Source of the DNA: Croceivirga sp009797885
GTDB taxonomy: Bacteria > Bacteroidota > Bacteroidia > Flavobacteriales > Flavobacteriaceae
Assembly (NCBI GenBank): GCA_045866215.1
Contig: AP035880.1
Location: 4,092,001-4,156,000 of the forward strand
Reading direction: 5' to 3'
Length of the DNA: 64,000 nt
This document shows positions 53,764 to 63,014 of the stretch, piece after piece (positions within the stretch are counted from its first letter, which is position 1; every line of letters begins with the position of its first letter). The notes beneath the pieces were generated by a model. It had not been told where the DNA came from, did not search any database, and saw only the letters and a list, made by a program, of their open reading frames with translations. The position numbers and the translations under genes are program-made.

Positions 53764-54000
53764 ATGAAAGCAGTTTTGACCTTTTTCCTCTTCATTTTCC
53801 TAACAACTTCCGTCATGGCCCAAGGAGCCAAAAAGGAAGTAAAGGTAGCCACGATTACAGTAGGCGTGGAGCTGAACGTCAAAATTGAAAAAACGGATGT
53901 TTACAGCAACAAAGTTGCCCGTTTGTACAGGTTCAAAAATTCCAGGGTAAAAAAGGCCCTAAAGTTCCAAACCAAAAAACAAAAAGCTAAAATCGCCTAA
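53764..54000 (+). CDS. Small basic secreted protein, cassette copy 2
   Basis: A 78-residue paralog of the protein at 53210. The open frame extends upstream to 53596, but the ATG at 53764 gives the matching signal peptide (MKAVLTFFLFIFLTTSVMAQ) and the same distance to the conserved upstream blocks. The mature 58 residues carry about 17 Lys/Arg and 4 acidic residues, ending with ARLYRFKNSRVKKALKFQTK and a lysine-rich tail. The N-terminal half (VATITVGVELNVKIEK) alternates like beta strands. A mini membrane-protein ORF follows after five bases. Confidence 0.75.
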   Translation: MKAVLTFFLFIFLTTSVMAQGAKKEVKVATITVGVELNVKIEKTDVYSNKVARLYRFKNSRVKKALKFQTKKQKAKIA

Positions 54001-54005
54001 GACTT

Positions 54006-54113
54006 ATGGAAACTAATCTATCCCTGGTTGTTTTATTTTGTAGTTCTGTTTTTGTTTTTGGTTCGCTACTGTTGTCCTTACGTCTTGCAAAAGCTTCTTT
54101 GCGTCGAAGATAA
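54006..54113 (+). CDS. Single-span membrane mini-protein, cassette copy 2
   Basis: A 35-residue ORF reading METNLSLVVLFCSSVFVFGS at its start, one transmembrane span, then a basic end (RLAKASLRRR). It parallels the 44-residue ORF of copy 1 in position, length, topology and several identical residues. It lies antisense over the last 101 bases of the convergent amidohydrolase gene, so its codons are shared with that gene's low-complexity tail. That makes it less certain than copy 1. Confidence 0.5.
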   Translation: METNLSLVVLFCSSVFVFGSLLLSLRLAKASLRRR

Positions 54114-55572
54114 TACCGTCTTTGATCGTATATTTTACACCCCCAACGCGAACTACTTGGTTGTCCTCGTTGAGTCTTATGGCCCCGGTCCCATAGAGTA
54201 CTTTTAGGTTTTTCAGGGGATTTTCCTCTACGATGACAAAATCGGCCAATTTTCCAACGGCAACAGTCCCTATTTTGTCTTCCATTCCCAAAGCTTCGGC
54301 CCCATACAGTGTCGAGGAACGAATTACCTCCAGCGGATGGAAACCCGCTTCCCGGAGCAACTCCATTTCCCGTATATAGGCAAAACCATAAAGCTGGAAA
54401 ATGAAACCGGAATCAGAGCCTGTCGTAACCCTGCCCCCACGGTTCTTGTATTCGTTGATGAAGGTCATCCAGAGCCTATAATTGTTCCGCCAAGCTACTT
54501 CTTGTTCCGTACCCCAATCGTGCCAATAAGAACCATGGCTGATCATGCTGGGTTGATAAAATTTCCAAAGGGAAGGTAAGGTATAGGCTTCGTGCCACTC
54601 TGCCCTTCTCGCCCTATGCAAGTCCCTGCTGGCTTCATAAATGTTGAATGTTGGGTCCAGGGTAAAGTCCAGCTCTAGCAACTCATCCATCACCTTGTTC
54701 CAATGCTCGGAATAGGGTTCTGCAGCTTGCTCCCAAAGTTTTCCTGCTTCTTCAAATCGGTGTTGTTCATTTTGATAGTTGTAGTCCAATGGATAGTCCT
54801 GAACGGTCCGATCCTCAAAAAGGGCCTCTGGAAGACCGTACCAGTGCTCCATGCTGGTAAGTCCGGCCCTTGCCGAATGAAGGACGTTCCATCGGCCAAC
54901 ATCCATTTGGGCATGGTGACAAGCGGAACGGAGTCCCAGTTTTTTATTTTCGTCCAGGGCAGCACGCATGATTTCCGGTGGTGCCCCAAAGAACTTGACA
55001 CCATCCGCTCCTTTCTTTGCATTCTCGCGCACCCATTCCCTTGCCATTTCAGGCGTGCTGATGGGGACATCACTTCCCTGACCAAAACCGGTGTATGCCA
55101 GGACCCTAGGAGCTATGATTTCGTTTTTTTCACTTTTACGCTTCAAATCCAGGGTCCAGTCAATTCCGCGGCCACTGGGCTCACGTACGGTGGTAATGCC
55201 ATGGGCCATCCACAACTTAAACACATAATCATAATCCGCACCTTGGGATACCCCACCAATATGACCGTGCATATCCACAAAACCGGGTAAAAGGTACATG
55301 CCGGAACAATCCAATTCCTTCCCCCCGGCTTTAAGTTGAGGTCTTTTGGAGTTGTCAATTTCCACGCCCGGATAACCTACGACCTCAACACCCACAATTT
55401 TGTTGTTTTCTACCACAATATCAATGGGACCCCGTGGAGGGGCACCGTTACCGTTGATCAATGTGACCCCTCTTATGATCAATTGGGAAAAGGGACCTTC
55501 CCTTAGGTCGTCCTGTGCGGTGACCGTAATCGATAAGAGAAGTACGGTTACAATGGAAAGCGTTTTTTTCAT
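54013..55572 (-). CDS. Exported amidohydrolase family protein
   Basis: A 519-residue amidohydrolase-superfamily enzyme with signal peptide (MKKTLSIVTVLLLSITVTAQ). Metal ligands His102 and His104 are in FVDMHGHIGG; further ligands are likely in SACHHAQMDVG (near 218), MEHWYG and the Asp of GSDSGF (near 400). Imidazolonepropionase-like small domain strands flank the barrel. It hydrolyses C-N bonds of an unknown amide or dipeptide outside the cytoplasm. It follows an M14 peptidase by seven bases, suggesting joint peptide degradation. The last residues (ANQKQKQNYKIKQPGID) are low-complexity. Confidence 0.85.
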   Translation of the reverse strand: MKKTLSIVTVLLLSITVTAQDDLREGPFSQLIIRGVTLINGNGAPPRGPIDIVVENNKIVGVEVVGYPGVEIDNSKRPQLKAGGKELDCSGMYLLPGFVDMHGHIGGVSQGADYDYVFKLWMAHGITTVREPSGRGIDWTLDLKRKSEKNEIIAPRVLAYTGFGQGSDVPISTPEMAREWVRENAKKGADGVKFFGAPPEIMRAALDENKKLGLRSACHHAQMDVGRWNVLHSARAGLTSMEHWYGLPEALFEDRTVQDYPLDYNYQNEQHRFEEAGKLWEQAAEPYSEHWNKVMDELLELDFTLDPTFNIYEASRDLHRARRAEWHEAYTLPSLWKFYQPSMISHGSYWHDWGTEQEVAWRNNYRLWMTFINEYKNRGGRVTTGSDSGFIFQLYGFAYIREMELLREAGFHPLEVIRSSTLYGAEALGMEDKIGTVAVGKLADFVIVEENPLKNLKVLYGTGAIRLNEDNQVVRVGGVKYTIKDGIIFDAKKLLQDVRTTVANQKQKQNYKIKQPGID

Positions 55573-55579
55573 TTGATCG

Positions 55580-58093
55580 TTATTCTGGAATTTGAATTTT
55601 ATCCCCTAAAAACAAGGCGTTCAAAAACAATCTATTGGTGCCGTACCACGACCCTCGGAAATTGGGATTGTCCGCAAACAGAATTACCCTTCCCTCTTCC
55701 AACTTACTCACCACCAATGAAGCGGAATGGTTGAGAAATTCCTCGGTGTTCTTTTTGGTGATAAATCCATCAATATGGGCGTCCTTGGTATATTTCGCTA
55801 CTGTTGAATACTCGTTTTGGCTTGGTTTTAACCAAACGGAATTGTTTTTGTAGACCGGGATTTGCGTATCCCGATAGCCAAAGGCCAGGGGATGTGTTAT
55901 ATCCAAATCCACTTTTAAAATAATGCCACCTACTTCTTCTTTACCAATATTTTCCCGGGCATCAACATAAGGCTTTCGCTCCACGGCCTTTGTGGAATCC
56001 TTGGCCACTTCCACCAATTTTTCCTTCACCAATTTTTTGTCTACAACCCATTTGGAGGCCCCGCCTATTGTGATTAAGGTATTTCCCTTTTTTACCCAGG
56101 CTTCAATGGTCTCTTGTTGTTTTTTGGTCAGGCTGTATCTACCGGAAACCATGACCAAGGTATTATACTTATCAAAATCAACCCGATTAAAATTTCGCAA
56201 AGGTATTTTGGTAATCGGCATATGTACGCGGGTGTCCAGAAGGTGCCAAACCTCGCCAGCTTCATAGGAACGTACCCCCGTACCGATAAGCATGGCAGCT
56301 TTGGGCTTGGTAATGGGACTTACATTACGGCTTCCCAAATCAATTCCTTTGGCACTGTAGCCCGTTTTTACCGAAAACATGGGTACTTGATATTTCTTTT
56401 GGGCCTTTTGGATCAATTCAAAGATTTCATCGACGCTCTTTTTTTGAAGTGATACCGGAACCACCAAGGCCCCGTAATTAAACGCCTTATCTCCAACCAT
56501 GGTCTTGGCCGTAAACGGTTTAAAGGAACTTGAAACGGTAACTCCGTTGGTCTGAAGATAATGCAACACTGCGGTTGCATTATAATCATCATAATCGATG
56601 ATATATGCATAATCCGTTTTTTGGACCGGAGCCACCGAAACCAGTTCTTCCGTGGAAGTAACTTTTTCGCCAGGGTTCAAGCTTGTGACCGGCCTGTATT
56701 TCATATTGTAGAAATTGGCCACAGACCATGCCGAGGCATCGTAATACACACTATCCCGATATTTGTCATAGGTTTCAAAAAAGCTTTGTACCATGCGGTA
56801 TTGGGGTTGATTGGTCGGTACCACATAGGAACCATTGGCCTTATAAACATCCACTTTGTGCAGTAAAAGCTTGTCAATGAAGGCCTTCACCCGATTTTTA
56901 TCATAGTCATCTTTAAAGGAATACCCTTTGATTCGACTTTTGGAGGCATTGCCCAATGCGCTCTTAAAAAAGTCTTGCTGATATTTTCTTAGGTAAGCTT
57001 TGTTTTCAACAGCCGCCCTTACCGTGGCAATACTGGTGACATACTGATTTCTGATTGTGAAAGGGAAGGTAATTTCCCCAAAAGCTGTTTTTTGGACATG
57101 TCCCCTGGAACTTGCCTGTTCAAATAATAGGGCAAGTGCGCCTTGGAGATCGGGGTAGGAGGAGCCATAACCGGGATACGTACCGTCAAACACTTCTTTG
57201 GTGAAATAGAAAGAGCCAATGCTGTCCAATGCTTGGGCAAAGTAATCTCCGAAAAGATTGTTTAAATCCACATAGTTTTCCTTGGGCATGATGGGATCCA
57301 ATGATGCATTGTCTTTCATCGGCTCAAAGAAATAGGAACTTTGGGTTCCCATTTCATGAAAATCGGTCACTACATTGGGGTACCATTGATGGTACCATTT
57401 TAATTTTCCCCTACTTTCCGGGTGAATGCCAAGCAGCCAGTCCCTGTTTAAATCAAACCAATAATGATTTGTTCTTCCACCCGGCCAGTATTCGTTGTGT
57501 TCCGCATCCTGAGGGTCGGAAACCTCAGGATTGCCTTGGTACATATTGGCCCATTGGGTGTGACGGTCCCTGCCATCCGGATTTAGGGTAGGATCGATCA
57601 TAATGACCGATTTATCCATATAATTCAGAATTTCCGGATTGTTGGAAGCAACAAAGGTATAGGCCGATAATAGTGCCGCTTCCGAAGTAGAAGGTTCATT
57701 CCCATGAACACTATACCCTTGGTTGATGAAAATAGGTATTTCGTCATAATTGGAAATTGATTTGGTTGGATCGACAAATGCCAAATGATCTTGTTTGATG
57801 TTGTCCAGGTTCTGGAGATTTTCTGGCGAAGAGATAGTCAAGATAATCAGTTTTCTACCTTCATGGGTCTTACCATATTCATGGATGGAAGCCCTGTCGG
57901 AAACCGCTGCCAATTTGGTGAAATAGGCTACGATAAGATCGTGTCTGGTGTGATGCTCCCCGATGTCATATCCCAGGAATTCGGAAGGTGATGGGATGGC
58001 CTCGTTGAACGGATGGAATTTTTTGTAAAAATAATCTTGTGCGGAAAGGCCGGTGCTTAGGAACAGCACCATAAAAACGATGTTTTTGAACAT
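55580..58093 (-). CDS. M14 family zinc carboxypeptidase, secreted
   Basis: About 837 residues from MFKNIVFMVLFLSTGLSAQ (58093), the best signal peptide; the frame opens 45 bases upstream. Zinc-site motifs are YSVHGNEPSTSEAALLSA, NPDGRDRHTQW and DFHEMGTQS. The C-terminal third (AAMLIGTGVRSYEAGEVWHL, LVMVSGRYSLTKKQQ, TLITIGGASKW) parallels that of the protein at 11852-14311, so the two are paralogs with the same architecture. It is co-transcribed with the downstream amidohydrolase. Confidence 0.85.
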   Translation of the reverse strand: MFKNIVFMVLFLSTGLSAQDYFYKKFHPFNEAIPSPSEFLGYDIGEHHTRHDLIVAYFTKLAAVSDRASIHEYGKTHEGRKLIILTISSPENLQNLDNIKQDHLAFVDPTKSISNYDEIPIFINQGYSVHGNEPSTSEAALLSAYTFVASNNPEILNYMDKSVIMIDPTLNPDGRDRHTQWANMYQGNPEVSDPQDAEHNEYWPGGRTNHYWFDLNRDWLLGIHPESRGKLKWYHQWYPNVVTDFHEMGTQSSYFFEPMKDNASLDPIMPKENYVDLNNLFGDYFAQALDSIGSFYFTKEVFDGTYPGYGSSYPDLQGALALLFEQASSRGHVQKTAFGEITFPFTIRNQYVTSIATVRAAVENKAYLRKYQQDFFKSALGNASKSRIKGYSFKDDYDKNRVKAFIDKLLLHKVDVYKANGSYVVPTNQPQYRMVQSFFETYDKYRDSVYYDASAWSVANFYNMKYRPVTSLNPGEKVTSTEELVSVAPVQKTDYAYIIDYDDYNATAVLHYLQTNGVTVSSSFKPFTAKTMVGDKAFNYGALVVPVSLQKKSVDEIFELIQKAQKKYQVPMFSVKTGYSAKGIDLGSRNVSPITKPKAAMLIGTGVRSYEAGEVWHLLDTRVHMPITKIPLRNFNRVDFDKYNTLVMVSGRYSLTKKQQETIEAWVKKGNTLITIGGASKWVVDKKLVKEKLVEVAKDSTKAVERKPYVDARENIGKEEVGGIILKVDLDITHPLAFGYRDTQIPVYKNNSVWLKPSQNEYSTVAKYTKDAHIDGFITKKNTEEFLNHSASLVVSKLEEGRVILFADNPNFRGSWYGTNRLFLNALFLGDKIQIPE

Positions 58094-58138
58094 AGGAAGT
58101 GTGATTGAGTTAGTCCCTTTAAAGATAGGGGAAACCAA

Positions 58139-59014
58139 CTAATCCACCGAATTGAATTCCTCTACCACCTCCTCAAAATTGATTTGATAGTAGGTGCCTT
58201 TGGTTTCATTGTCCCTCACAATGCTGCCCTTGAGTTGTCTGGCCAGGTTATGAATGAGTTTCAAGCCCAGGGATTTTGTGGTTTTTGGATTTACATCGTC
58301 CGGGAAACCGATCCCATTGTCCCCTAAATACATTTCAAAGCTGTTTGTCCCCTTTTTTGAAAGATGAATTTTTATTTCGCCTTCCGTATTATTGGGAATC
58401 CCGTATTTAAGGGCATTTGTGATGGTTTCGTTGATGATCAATCCCAAGGGGATGACCGTATCTATGCTTAAACGGTAATCGCCAATATCAAAGTCTGTGG
58501 TTACTTTGTTTTCATTGCCTTTGACAGAACGGACCAAATATTCACAAAGTTCCTCCACATAAGGCTTTAGTTCAATTTTTGAGGTGTAATCGTCCCTTTT
58601 GTACAACATTTCATGGACCATGGACATGGAAACGACCCGATGTTGGCTACTTTTAATGATTCCCTCAATCTTTGGGTCCGCTACTGCCCTGGATTGCAGG
58701 CTCAGTAGACTGGATACCGTCTGTAAGTTGTTTTTTACGCGATGGTGTACTTCCTTTAAAAGGGTTTCCTTTTCCCTGAGTTTTGCCTCCAACCCTGAAT
58801 TGGTCTGTCGGTACCCACTGTTTTTTCTGATATGTAATCCATTGCCAAGGAACAAAATGGCCATAAGCAGTAGGACCAACAAAACAAGGATAGGGAGCTC
58901 CTGTGTCCAGCAATAGGCCAATAGGGCAAAAGAGATGGCCGAAGCAAAATAGTTCAGTATCTCAATAAATTGGTTCTTTTTTGACGCTTTCCTGTCGGTG
59001 GATCGGTCTCTCAT
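58139..59014 (-). CDS. Sensor histidine kinase, HisKA_2 type
   Basis: A 291-residue kinase with two adjacent transmembrane helices (about 20-37 and 41-60) and almost no sensor domain. The dimerisation/phosphoacceptor helix is LKEVHHRVKNNLQTVSSLLS (His90), as in HisKA_2/LytS-related kinases. The ATPase domain has NETITNALKYG (N box), DNGIGFPDDV (G1) and KSLGLKLIHNLARQLKG (G2). No response regulator gene is adjacent, so it is an orphan here. The signal may be membrane state or an interacting protein. Confidence 0.88.
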   Translation of the reverse strand: MRDRSTDRKASKKNQFIEILNYFASAISFALLAYCWTQELPILVLLVLLLMAILFLGNGLHIRKNSGYRQTNSGLEAKLREKETLLKEVHHRVKNNLQTVSSLLSLQSRAVADPKIEGIIKSSQHRVVSMSMVHEMLYKRDDYTSKIELKPYVEELCEYLVRSVKGNENKVTTDFDIGDYRLSIDTVIPLGLIINETITNALKYGIPNNTEGEIKIHLSKKGTNSFEMYLGDNGIGFPDDVNPKTTKSLGLKLIHNLARQLKGSIVRDNETKGTYYQINFEEVVEEFNSVD

Positions 59015-59118
59015 GGATTAGCGGTTAGCAACTAATTCACAGGATAAGGGAGTACCCTTAAACTTTAAATCTTAGGGGTGTTCAGGGCGTAAATCTAACT
59101 ATGTTTTATAACATAATC

Positions 59119-59147
59119 AAAAAAGGCAACCGAATTCTGGTTGCCCT
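59119..59147 (-). terminator. Terminator of secA
   Basis: Stem GGCAACC/GGTTGCC with a seven-base loop (GAATTCT); on the minus strand it is followed by six T. It lies about 30-55 bases past the secA stop. Confidence 0.85.
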
Positions 59148-59174
59148 CATTGGGATATGACTTTTTTGAACGGA

Positions 59175-62100
59175 TTATTCCTCTATCAACACCCATTCCC
59201 CTTTATTGATCAAAGGCTCTGCTTGTTTGAACTTCACCGTTTTGCTTTCACCGGACATTACATGCTTAATGGTGACACGTTCATTTCGCCCAATTTTTGG
59301 ACGCTCCCGGACAATGGTTTCCGTTTTTTGGGGACGTTGGCCCTGTGTTTGTCCGGCAGCCCTGTTTTGGGCGGCAAGTTCATCGCTATTTGGAATCTCT
59401 TCCTTGGTGGTGCGTAGTTTTTCCTTGGGTCTCCGTACGGTTCTGGCCTCCCGGATTTGATTGGTATTCCCAGCAGGTAACTCCCCTTTGAACAAGAAGG
59501 AAATTACTTCCTTGTTTACCTTGTCGATCATACTTTTAAAGAGCTCAAAGGCCTCAAACTTATAAATCAACAGGGGGTCTTTTTGCTCATGGACCGCAAG
59601 CTGTACGGACTGCTTCAATTCGTCCATTTTTCGTAGGTGCGTTTTCCAGGAGTCATCTATGATGGCAAGGGTGATGTTCTTTTCAAAATCGTTTACCAAT
59701 TGTTTCCCATTACTTTCATAGGCATCTTTAAGATTGGTGACCACATTTAAGGTCTTTACCCCATCAGTAAAGGGAACTACAATGCGTTCAAATTTGTCCG
59801 ACTGATTTTCATAGACATTTTTGATTACCGGAAAAGCAGTTTCGGCACTGCGCTCTACCTTGGTTTGGTAGTGTTCGTACGCCACTTTATAAACTTTTCC
59901 TGCGATATCCTGAAAGCCCAGACTCTTGAACTGTTCTTCTGTTATGGGTGAGGTAATGGAGAAATATTTGATGAGTTCAAACTCAAAATTTTTGAAATCA
60001 TCGGCCATTTTATTGGTTTCTGAAATCACTTCACAGGTATCGTAGACCATATTGGCAATGTCCACTTTTAGGCGTTCCCCTTGGATGGCATGCCTTCTAC
60101 GTTTATAGACTACCTCACGTTGTGCATTCATCACATCGTCATACTCCAATAATCTTTTACGGATACCGAAGTTATTTTCCTCCACTTTTTTCTGGGCACG
60201 TTCAATGGATTTTGTCATCATGGAATGCTGGATGACCTCTCCTTCTTCCAACCCCATACGGTCCATCATTTTCGCTACCCGTTCGGAACCAAATAGGCGC
60301 ATGAGATTATCTTCCAACGAAACATAGAATTGGGAACTTCCCGGATCTCCTTGTCGACCGGAACGCCCGCGCAGCTGTCTGTCCACCCTTCGGGAATCAT
60401 GACGCTCCGTACCTACTATGGCCAGTCCGCCTGCGTTTTTTACGTCCTGTGTCAGTTTAATATCGGTACCCCTACCGGCCATATTGGTAGCGATGGTGAC
60501 CACCCCAGGGTTTCCAGCCTCTGCAACAATGTCCGCTTCCTTTTTGTGCAGTTTGGCATTCAGCACATTATGGGGAATCTTACGAACGCTCAATAGCTTG
60601 GAAAGCAATTCCGATATTTCCACGGAAGTGGTACCAATGAGTACGGGACGACCGGCTTTTGAGAGTTGGGTCACCTCTTCTATAATGGCATTGTATTTTT
60701 CGCGTTTGGTTTTGTATATCAAGTCATTGCGGTCATCCCGGGCAATAGGTCTGTTGGTCGGGATTTCCATGACATCCAACTTATAGATTTCCCAAAATTC
60801 GCCAGCCTCGGTAACGGCAGTTCCCGTCATACCTGCCAACTTGTTGTACATTCTAAAATAGTTCTGTAATGTAATGGTGGCAAAAGTCTGCGTGAGCGCT
60901 TCGATCTTCACATTTTCCTTGGCCTCTATGGCTTGGTGCAGGCCATCCGAATAACGCCGCCCATCCATAATACGACCGGTCTGTTCATCCACGATCATTA
61001 CCTTGTTGTCTATAACAACGTACTCAACATCCTTTTCAAAAAGGGTATACGCCTTTAATAATTGGCTCATGGTATGGATGCGTTCACTTTTTATGGCGAA
61101 CTCCTTGAACAGCTCTTCTTTTAACTCCGCCTCTTTTTCAATTTCAAGGCCTTGATTTTCTATTTGGGCTATTTCCCCTCCAATATCGGGCATTACAAAG
61201 AAATCCTTGTCCTGTTCCCCGGATATGTAATCCACCCCCTTATCGGTCAATTCAATCTGATTGTTCTTCTCATCTATGGTAAACAATAGGTCCTCATCCA
61301 CTTTGGGCATTTCCCTATTGTTGTCCTGCATATAGAAATTTTCCGTTTTTTGAAGCAACTGTTTTACACCTTCCTCACTTAAAAACTTAATGAGGGCTTT
61401 GTTTTTGGGCAATCCCCTATATACCCGTAGCAATAGGAACCCACCTTCCTTGGTGTCTCCCTCCTTGATCAATTTTTTGGCTTCGGCCAAAACCCCGGTC
61501 AGGTGTTGACGTTGTTTTTGGACGATATCCGAAACCTTTGGCCGCAATTCGTTGAACTCATGACGATCTCCTTCCGGTACAGGTCCGGAAATAATCAATG
61601 GGGTCCTTGCATCATCGATCAATACGGAATCCACTTCGTCCACAATGGCATAATGGTGTGGACGTTGTACCAAATCCTTTGGTGTGTGGGCCATATTATC
61701 CCTGAGGTAATCGAAACCAAATTCGTTATTGGTACCATAGGTGATATCCGCATTATAAGCGGCCCTACGGCCATCGGAATTGGGCTGGTGCTTATCAATA
61801 CAATCCACAGATAGTCCATGAAATTCAAAGATTGGCCCCATCCAGGTACTATCGCGTTTAGCCAGATAATCGTTTACGGTAACCAAATGGGCCCCTTTTC
61901 CGGAAAGTGCATTTAAGTAGAGTGGGAGGGTGGCCACCAAGGTTTTTCCCTCTCCGGTCTGCATTTCGGCAATTTTACCCTGGTGCAATGCAATACCGCC
62001 AATAAGCTGTACGTCATAATGGATCATATCCCAGGTGACTTCCTTTCCTGCGGCATCCCAAGAGTTTTTCCAAACGGCATCATCACCGTCAAGACTAACA

Positions 62101-62537
62101 TAATCCGCCCTGCCGGAAAGTGAACGGTCAAATTCCGTGGCCGTGACCTTTAGTGTTTCATTGGTGGCAAAGCGCTTTGTGGTTTCCTTGACCACCGCAA
62201 AAGCCTCGGGTAGAATCCCATTTAATGTATCTTCCGAAACTTTGTAGGCCTCTTCATTTAGTTTGTCTATCTCGGAATAGATCTCCTCATTGCGATCGAT
62301 ATCTGTTGAAGCTTCCACCTCTTTTTTCAAGGCTTCGATTTTTTCATCGATCGAAGCACATTTTTCCTTTATCTTGGATTTAAATTCATTGGTCTTTTGT
62401 CGAAGTTCATCATGCGAAAGCTGCTCCATTTCGGATTCAAAAGACTTTATCTGCTTTACCAAAGGTTGTAGCGCCTTGACATCTTTTTCGGATTTATCAC
62501 CTACAAAGACCTTTAGTATGGAATTTACAATGCTCAT
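59175..62537 (-). CDS. secA: Preprotein translocase subunit SecA
   Basis: ATPase motor of the Sec translocon, 1120 residues, longer than in E. coli because of Bacteroidetes-specific insertions in the N-terminal third and in the first nucleotide-binding domain. Walker A is AEMQTGEGKTLVATLP (190-205); YAIVDEVDSVLIDDARTPLI holds Walker B; TNMAGRGTDIKL and RQLRGRSGRQGDPGSSQFY belong to the second RecA-like domain. The C-terminus (VKFKQAEPLINKGEWVLIEE) lacks the Cys-rich zinc motif that binds SecB in proteobacteria. It seems to be a single-gene unit. Confidence 0.97.
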   Translation of the reverse strand: MSIVNSILKVFVGDKSEKDVKALQPLVKQIKSFESEMEQLSHDELRQKTNEFKSKIKEKCASIDEKIEALKKEVEASTDIDRNEEIYSEIDKLNEEAYKVSEDTLNGILPEAFAVVKETTKRFATNETLKVTATEFDRSLSGRADYVSLDGDDAVWKNSWDAAGKEVTWDMIHYDVQLIGGIALHQGKIAEMQTGEGKTLVATLPLYLNALSGKGAHLVTVNDYLAKRDSTWMGPIFEFHGLSVDCIDKHQPNSDGRRAAYNADITYGTNNEFGFDYLRDNMAHTPKDLVQRPHHYAIVDEVDSVLIDDARTPLIISGPVPEGDRHEFNELRPKVSDIVQKQRQHLTGVLAEAKKLIKEGDTKEGGFLLLRVYRGLPKNKALIKFLSEEGVKQLLQKTENFYMQDNNREMPKVDEDLLFTIDEKNNQIELTDKGVDYISGEQDKDFFVMPDIGGEIAQIENQGLEIEKEAELKEELFKEFAIKSERIHTMSQLLKAYTLFEKDVEYVVIDNKVMIVDEQTGRIMDGRRYSDGLHQAIEAKENVKIEALTQTFATITLQNYFRMYNKLAGMTGTAVTEAGEFWEIYKLDVMEIPTNRPIARDDRNDLIYKTKREKYNAIIEEVTQLSKAGRPVLIGTTSVEISELLSKLLSVRKIPHNVLNAKLHKKEADIVAEAGNPGVVTIATNMAGRGTDIKLTQDVKNAGGLAIVGTERHDSRRVDRQLRGRSGRQGDPGSSQFYVSLEDNLMRLFGSERVAKMMDRMGLEEGEVIQHSMMTKSIERAQKKVEENNFGIRKRLLEYDDVMNAQREVVYKRRRHAIQGERLKVDIANMVYDTCEVISETNKMADDFKNFEFELIKYFSITSPITEEQFKSLGFQDIAGKVYKVAYEHYQTKVERSAETAFPVIKNVYENQSDKFERIVVPFTDGVKTLNVVTNLKDAYESNGKQLVNDFEKNITLAIIDDSWKTHLRKMDELKQSVQLAVHEQKDPLLIYKFEAFELFKSMIDKVNKEVISFLFKGELPAGNTNQIREARTVRRPKEKLRTTKEEIPNSDELAAQNRAAGQTQGQRPQKTETIVRERPKIGRNERVTIKHVMSGESKTVKFKQAEPLINKGEWVLIEE

Positions 62538-62621
62538 GGATATGGTTTCCTTTGTATTGTCAAAAGCCGTTCCAGAGTGAAAACGACCGATTACTTAACG
62601 GTTAGACTGTCAAAATTACAC

Positions 62622-62646
62622 AAAAAAAGCCTCAATGAAGAGGCTT
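62622..62646 (-). terminator. Terminator of the DUF2795 gene
   Basis: Stem AAGCCTC/GAGGCTT with a five- to six-base loop; the minus strand continues into seven T. It ends about 28 bases past the stop at 62674. Confidence 0.85.
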
Positions 62647-62673
62647 GGGCTATAGTGTTTTTAGGTATTTTAT

Positions 62674-62898
62674 TTAATATTCATCCTCATTCCAGAGGTA
62701 GTCTTCCTCCGTGGGATAGTCTGGCCAAATCTCTTCAATGGATTCATAGATCTCTCCTCCTTCCTCTTCCATGGATTGCAAATTTTCCACAACTTCCAGT
62801 GGTGCTCCGGTCCGGATAGCGTAATCTATCAATTCGTCTTTGGTGGCTGGCCATGGTGCGTCGCTCAAATAAGAGGCTAATTCTAATGTCCAGTACAT
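62674..62898 (-). CDS. DUF2795 domain-containing protein
   Basis: A 74-residue acidic protein. MYWTLELASYLSDAPWPATKDELIDYAIRTG is shared with DUF2795 proteins, which are small helical proteins of unknown function; PLEVVENLQSMEEEGGEIYE forms the conserved second helix and the tail is rich in Asp, Glu and Tyr. It has its own promoter and terminator and sits between secA and the adenosyltransferase. Its small size and strong signals suggest an abundant housekeeping protein, which is inference. Confidence 0.85.
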   Translation of the reverse strand: MYWTLELASYLSDAPWPATKDELIDYAIRTGAPLEVVENLQSMEEEGGEIYESIEEIWPDYPTEEDYLWNEDEY

Positions 62899-62925
62899 AG
62901 CAATGGTTTGATTTTAAAATTTTTG

Positions 62926-62956
62926 CAAAAATAGTTTTTCAACTGAATCTTCCAAG
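62926..62956 (-). promoter_or_regulatory. Promoter of the DUF2795 gene
   Basis: On the minus strand a TTGG at 62952-62955, a 19-base spacer and TATTTTTG at 62926-62933. Both elements and spacing match the Bacteroidetes housekeeping promoter. The -7 box ends 27 bases before the ATG. Confidence 0.65.
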
Positions 62957-63014
62957 TAAAAACTTGCTTATTTCAGATTTATTTTAAAATAGTTTAAAAG
63001 TAAGGGCAAAAAAA

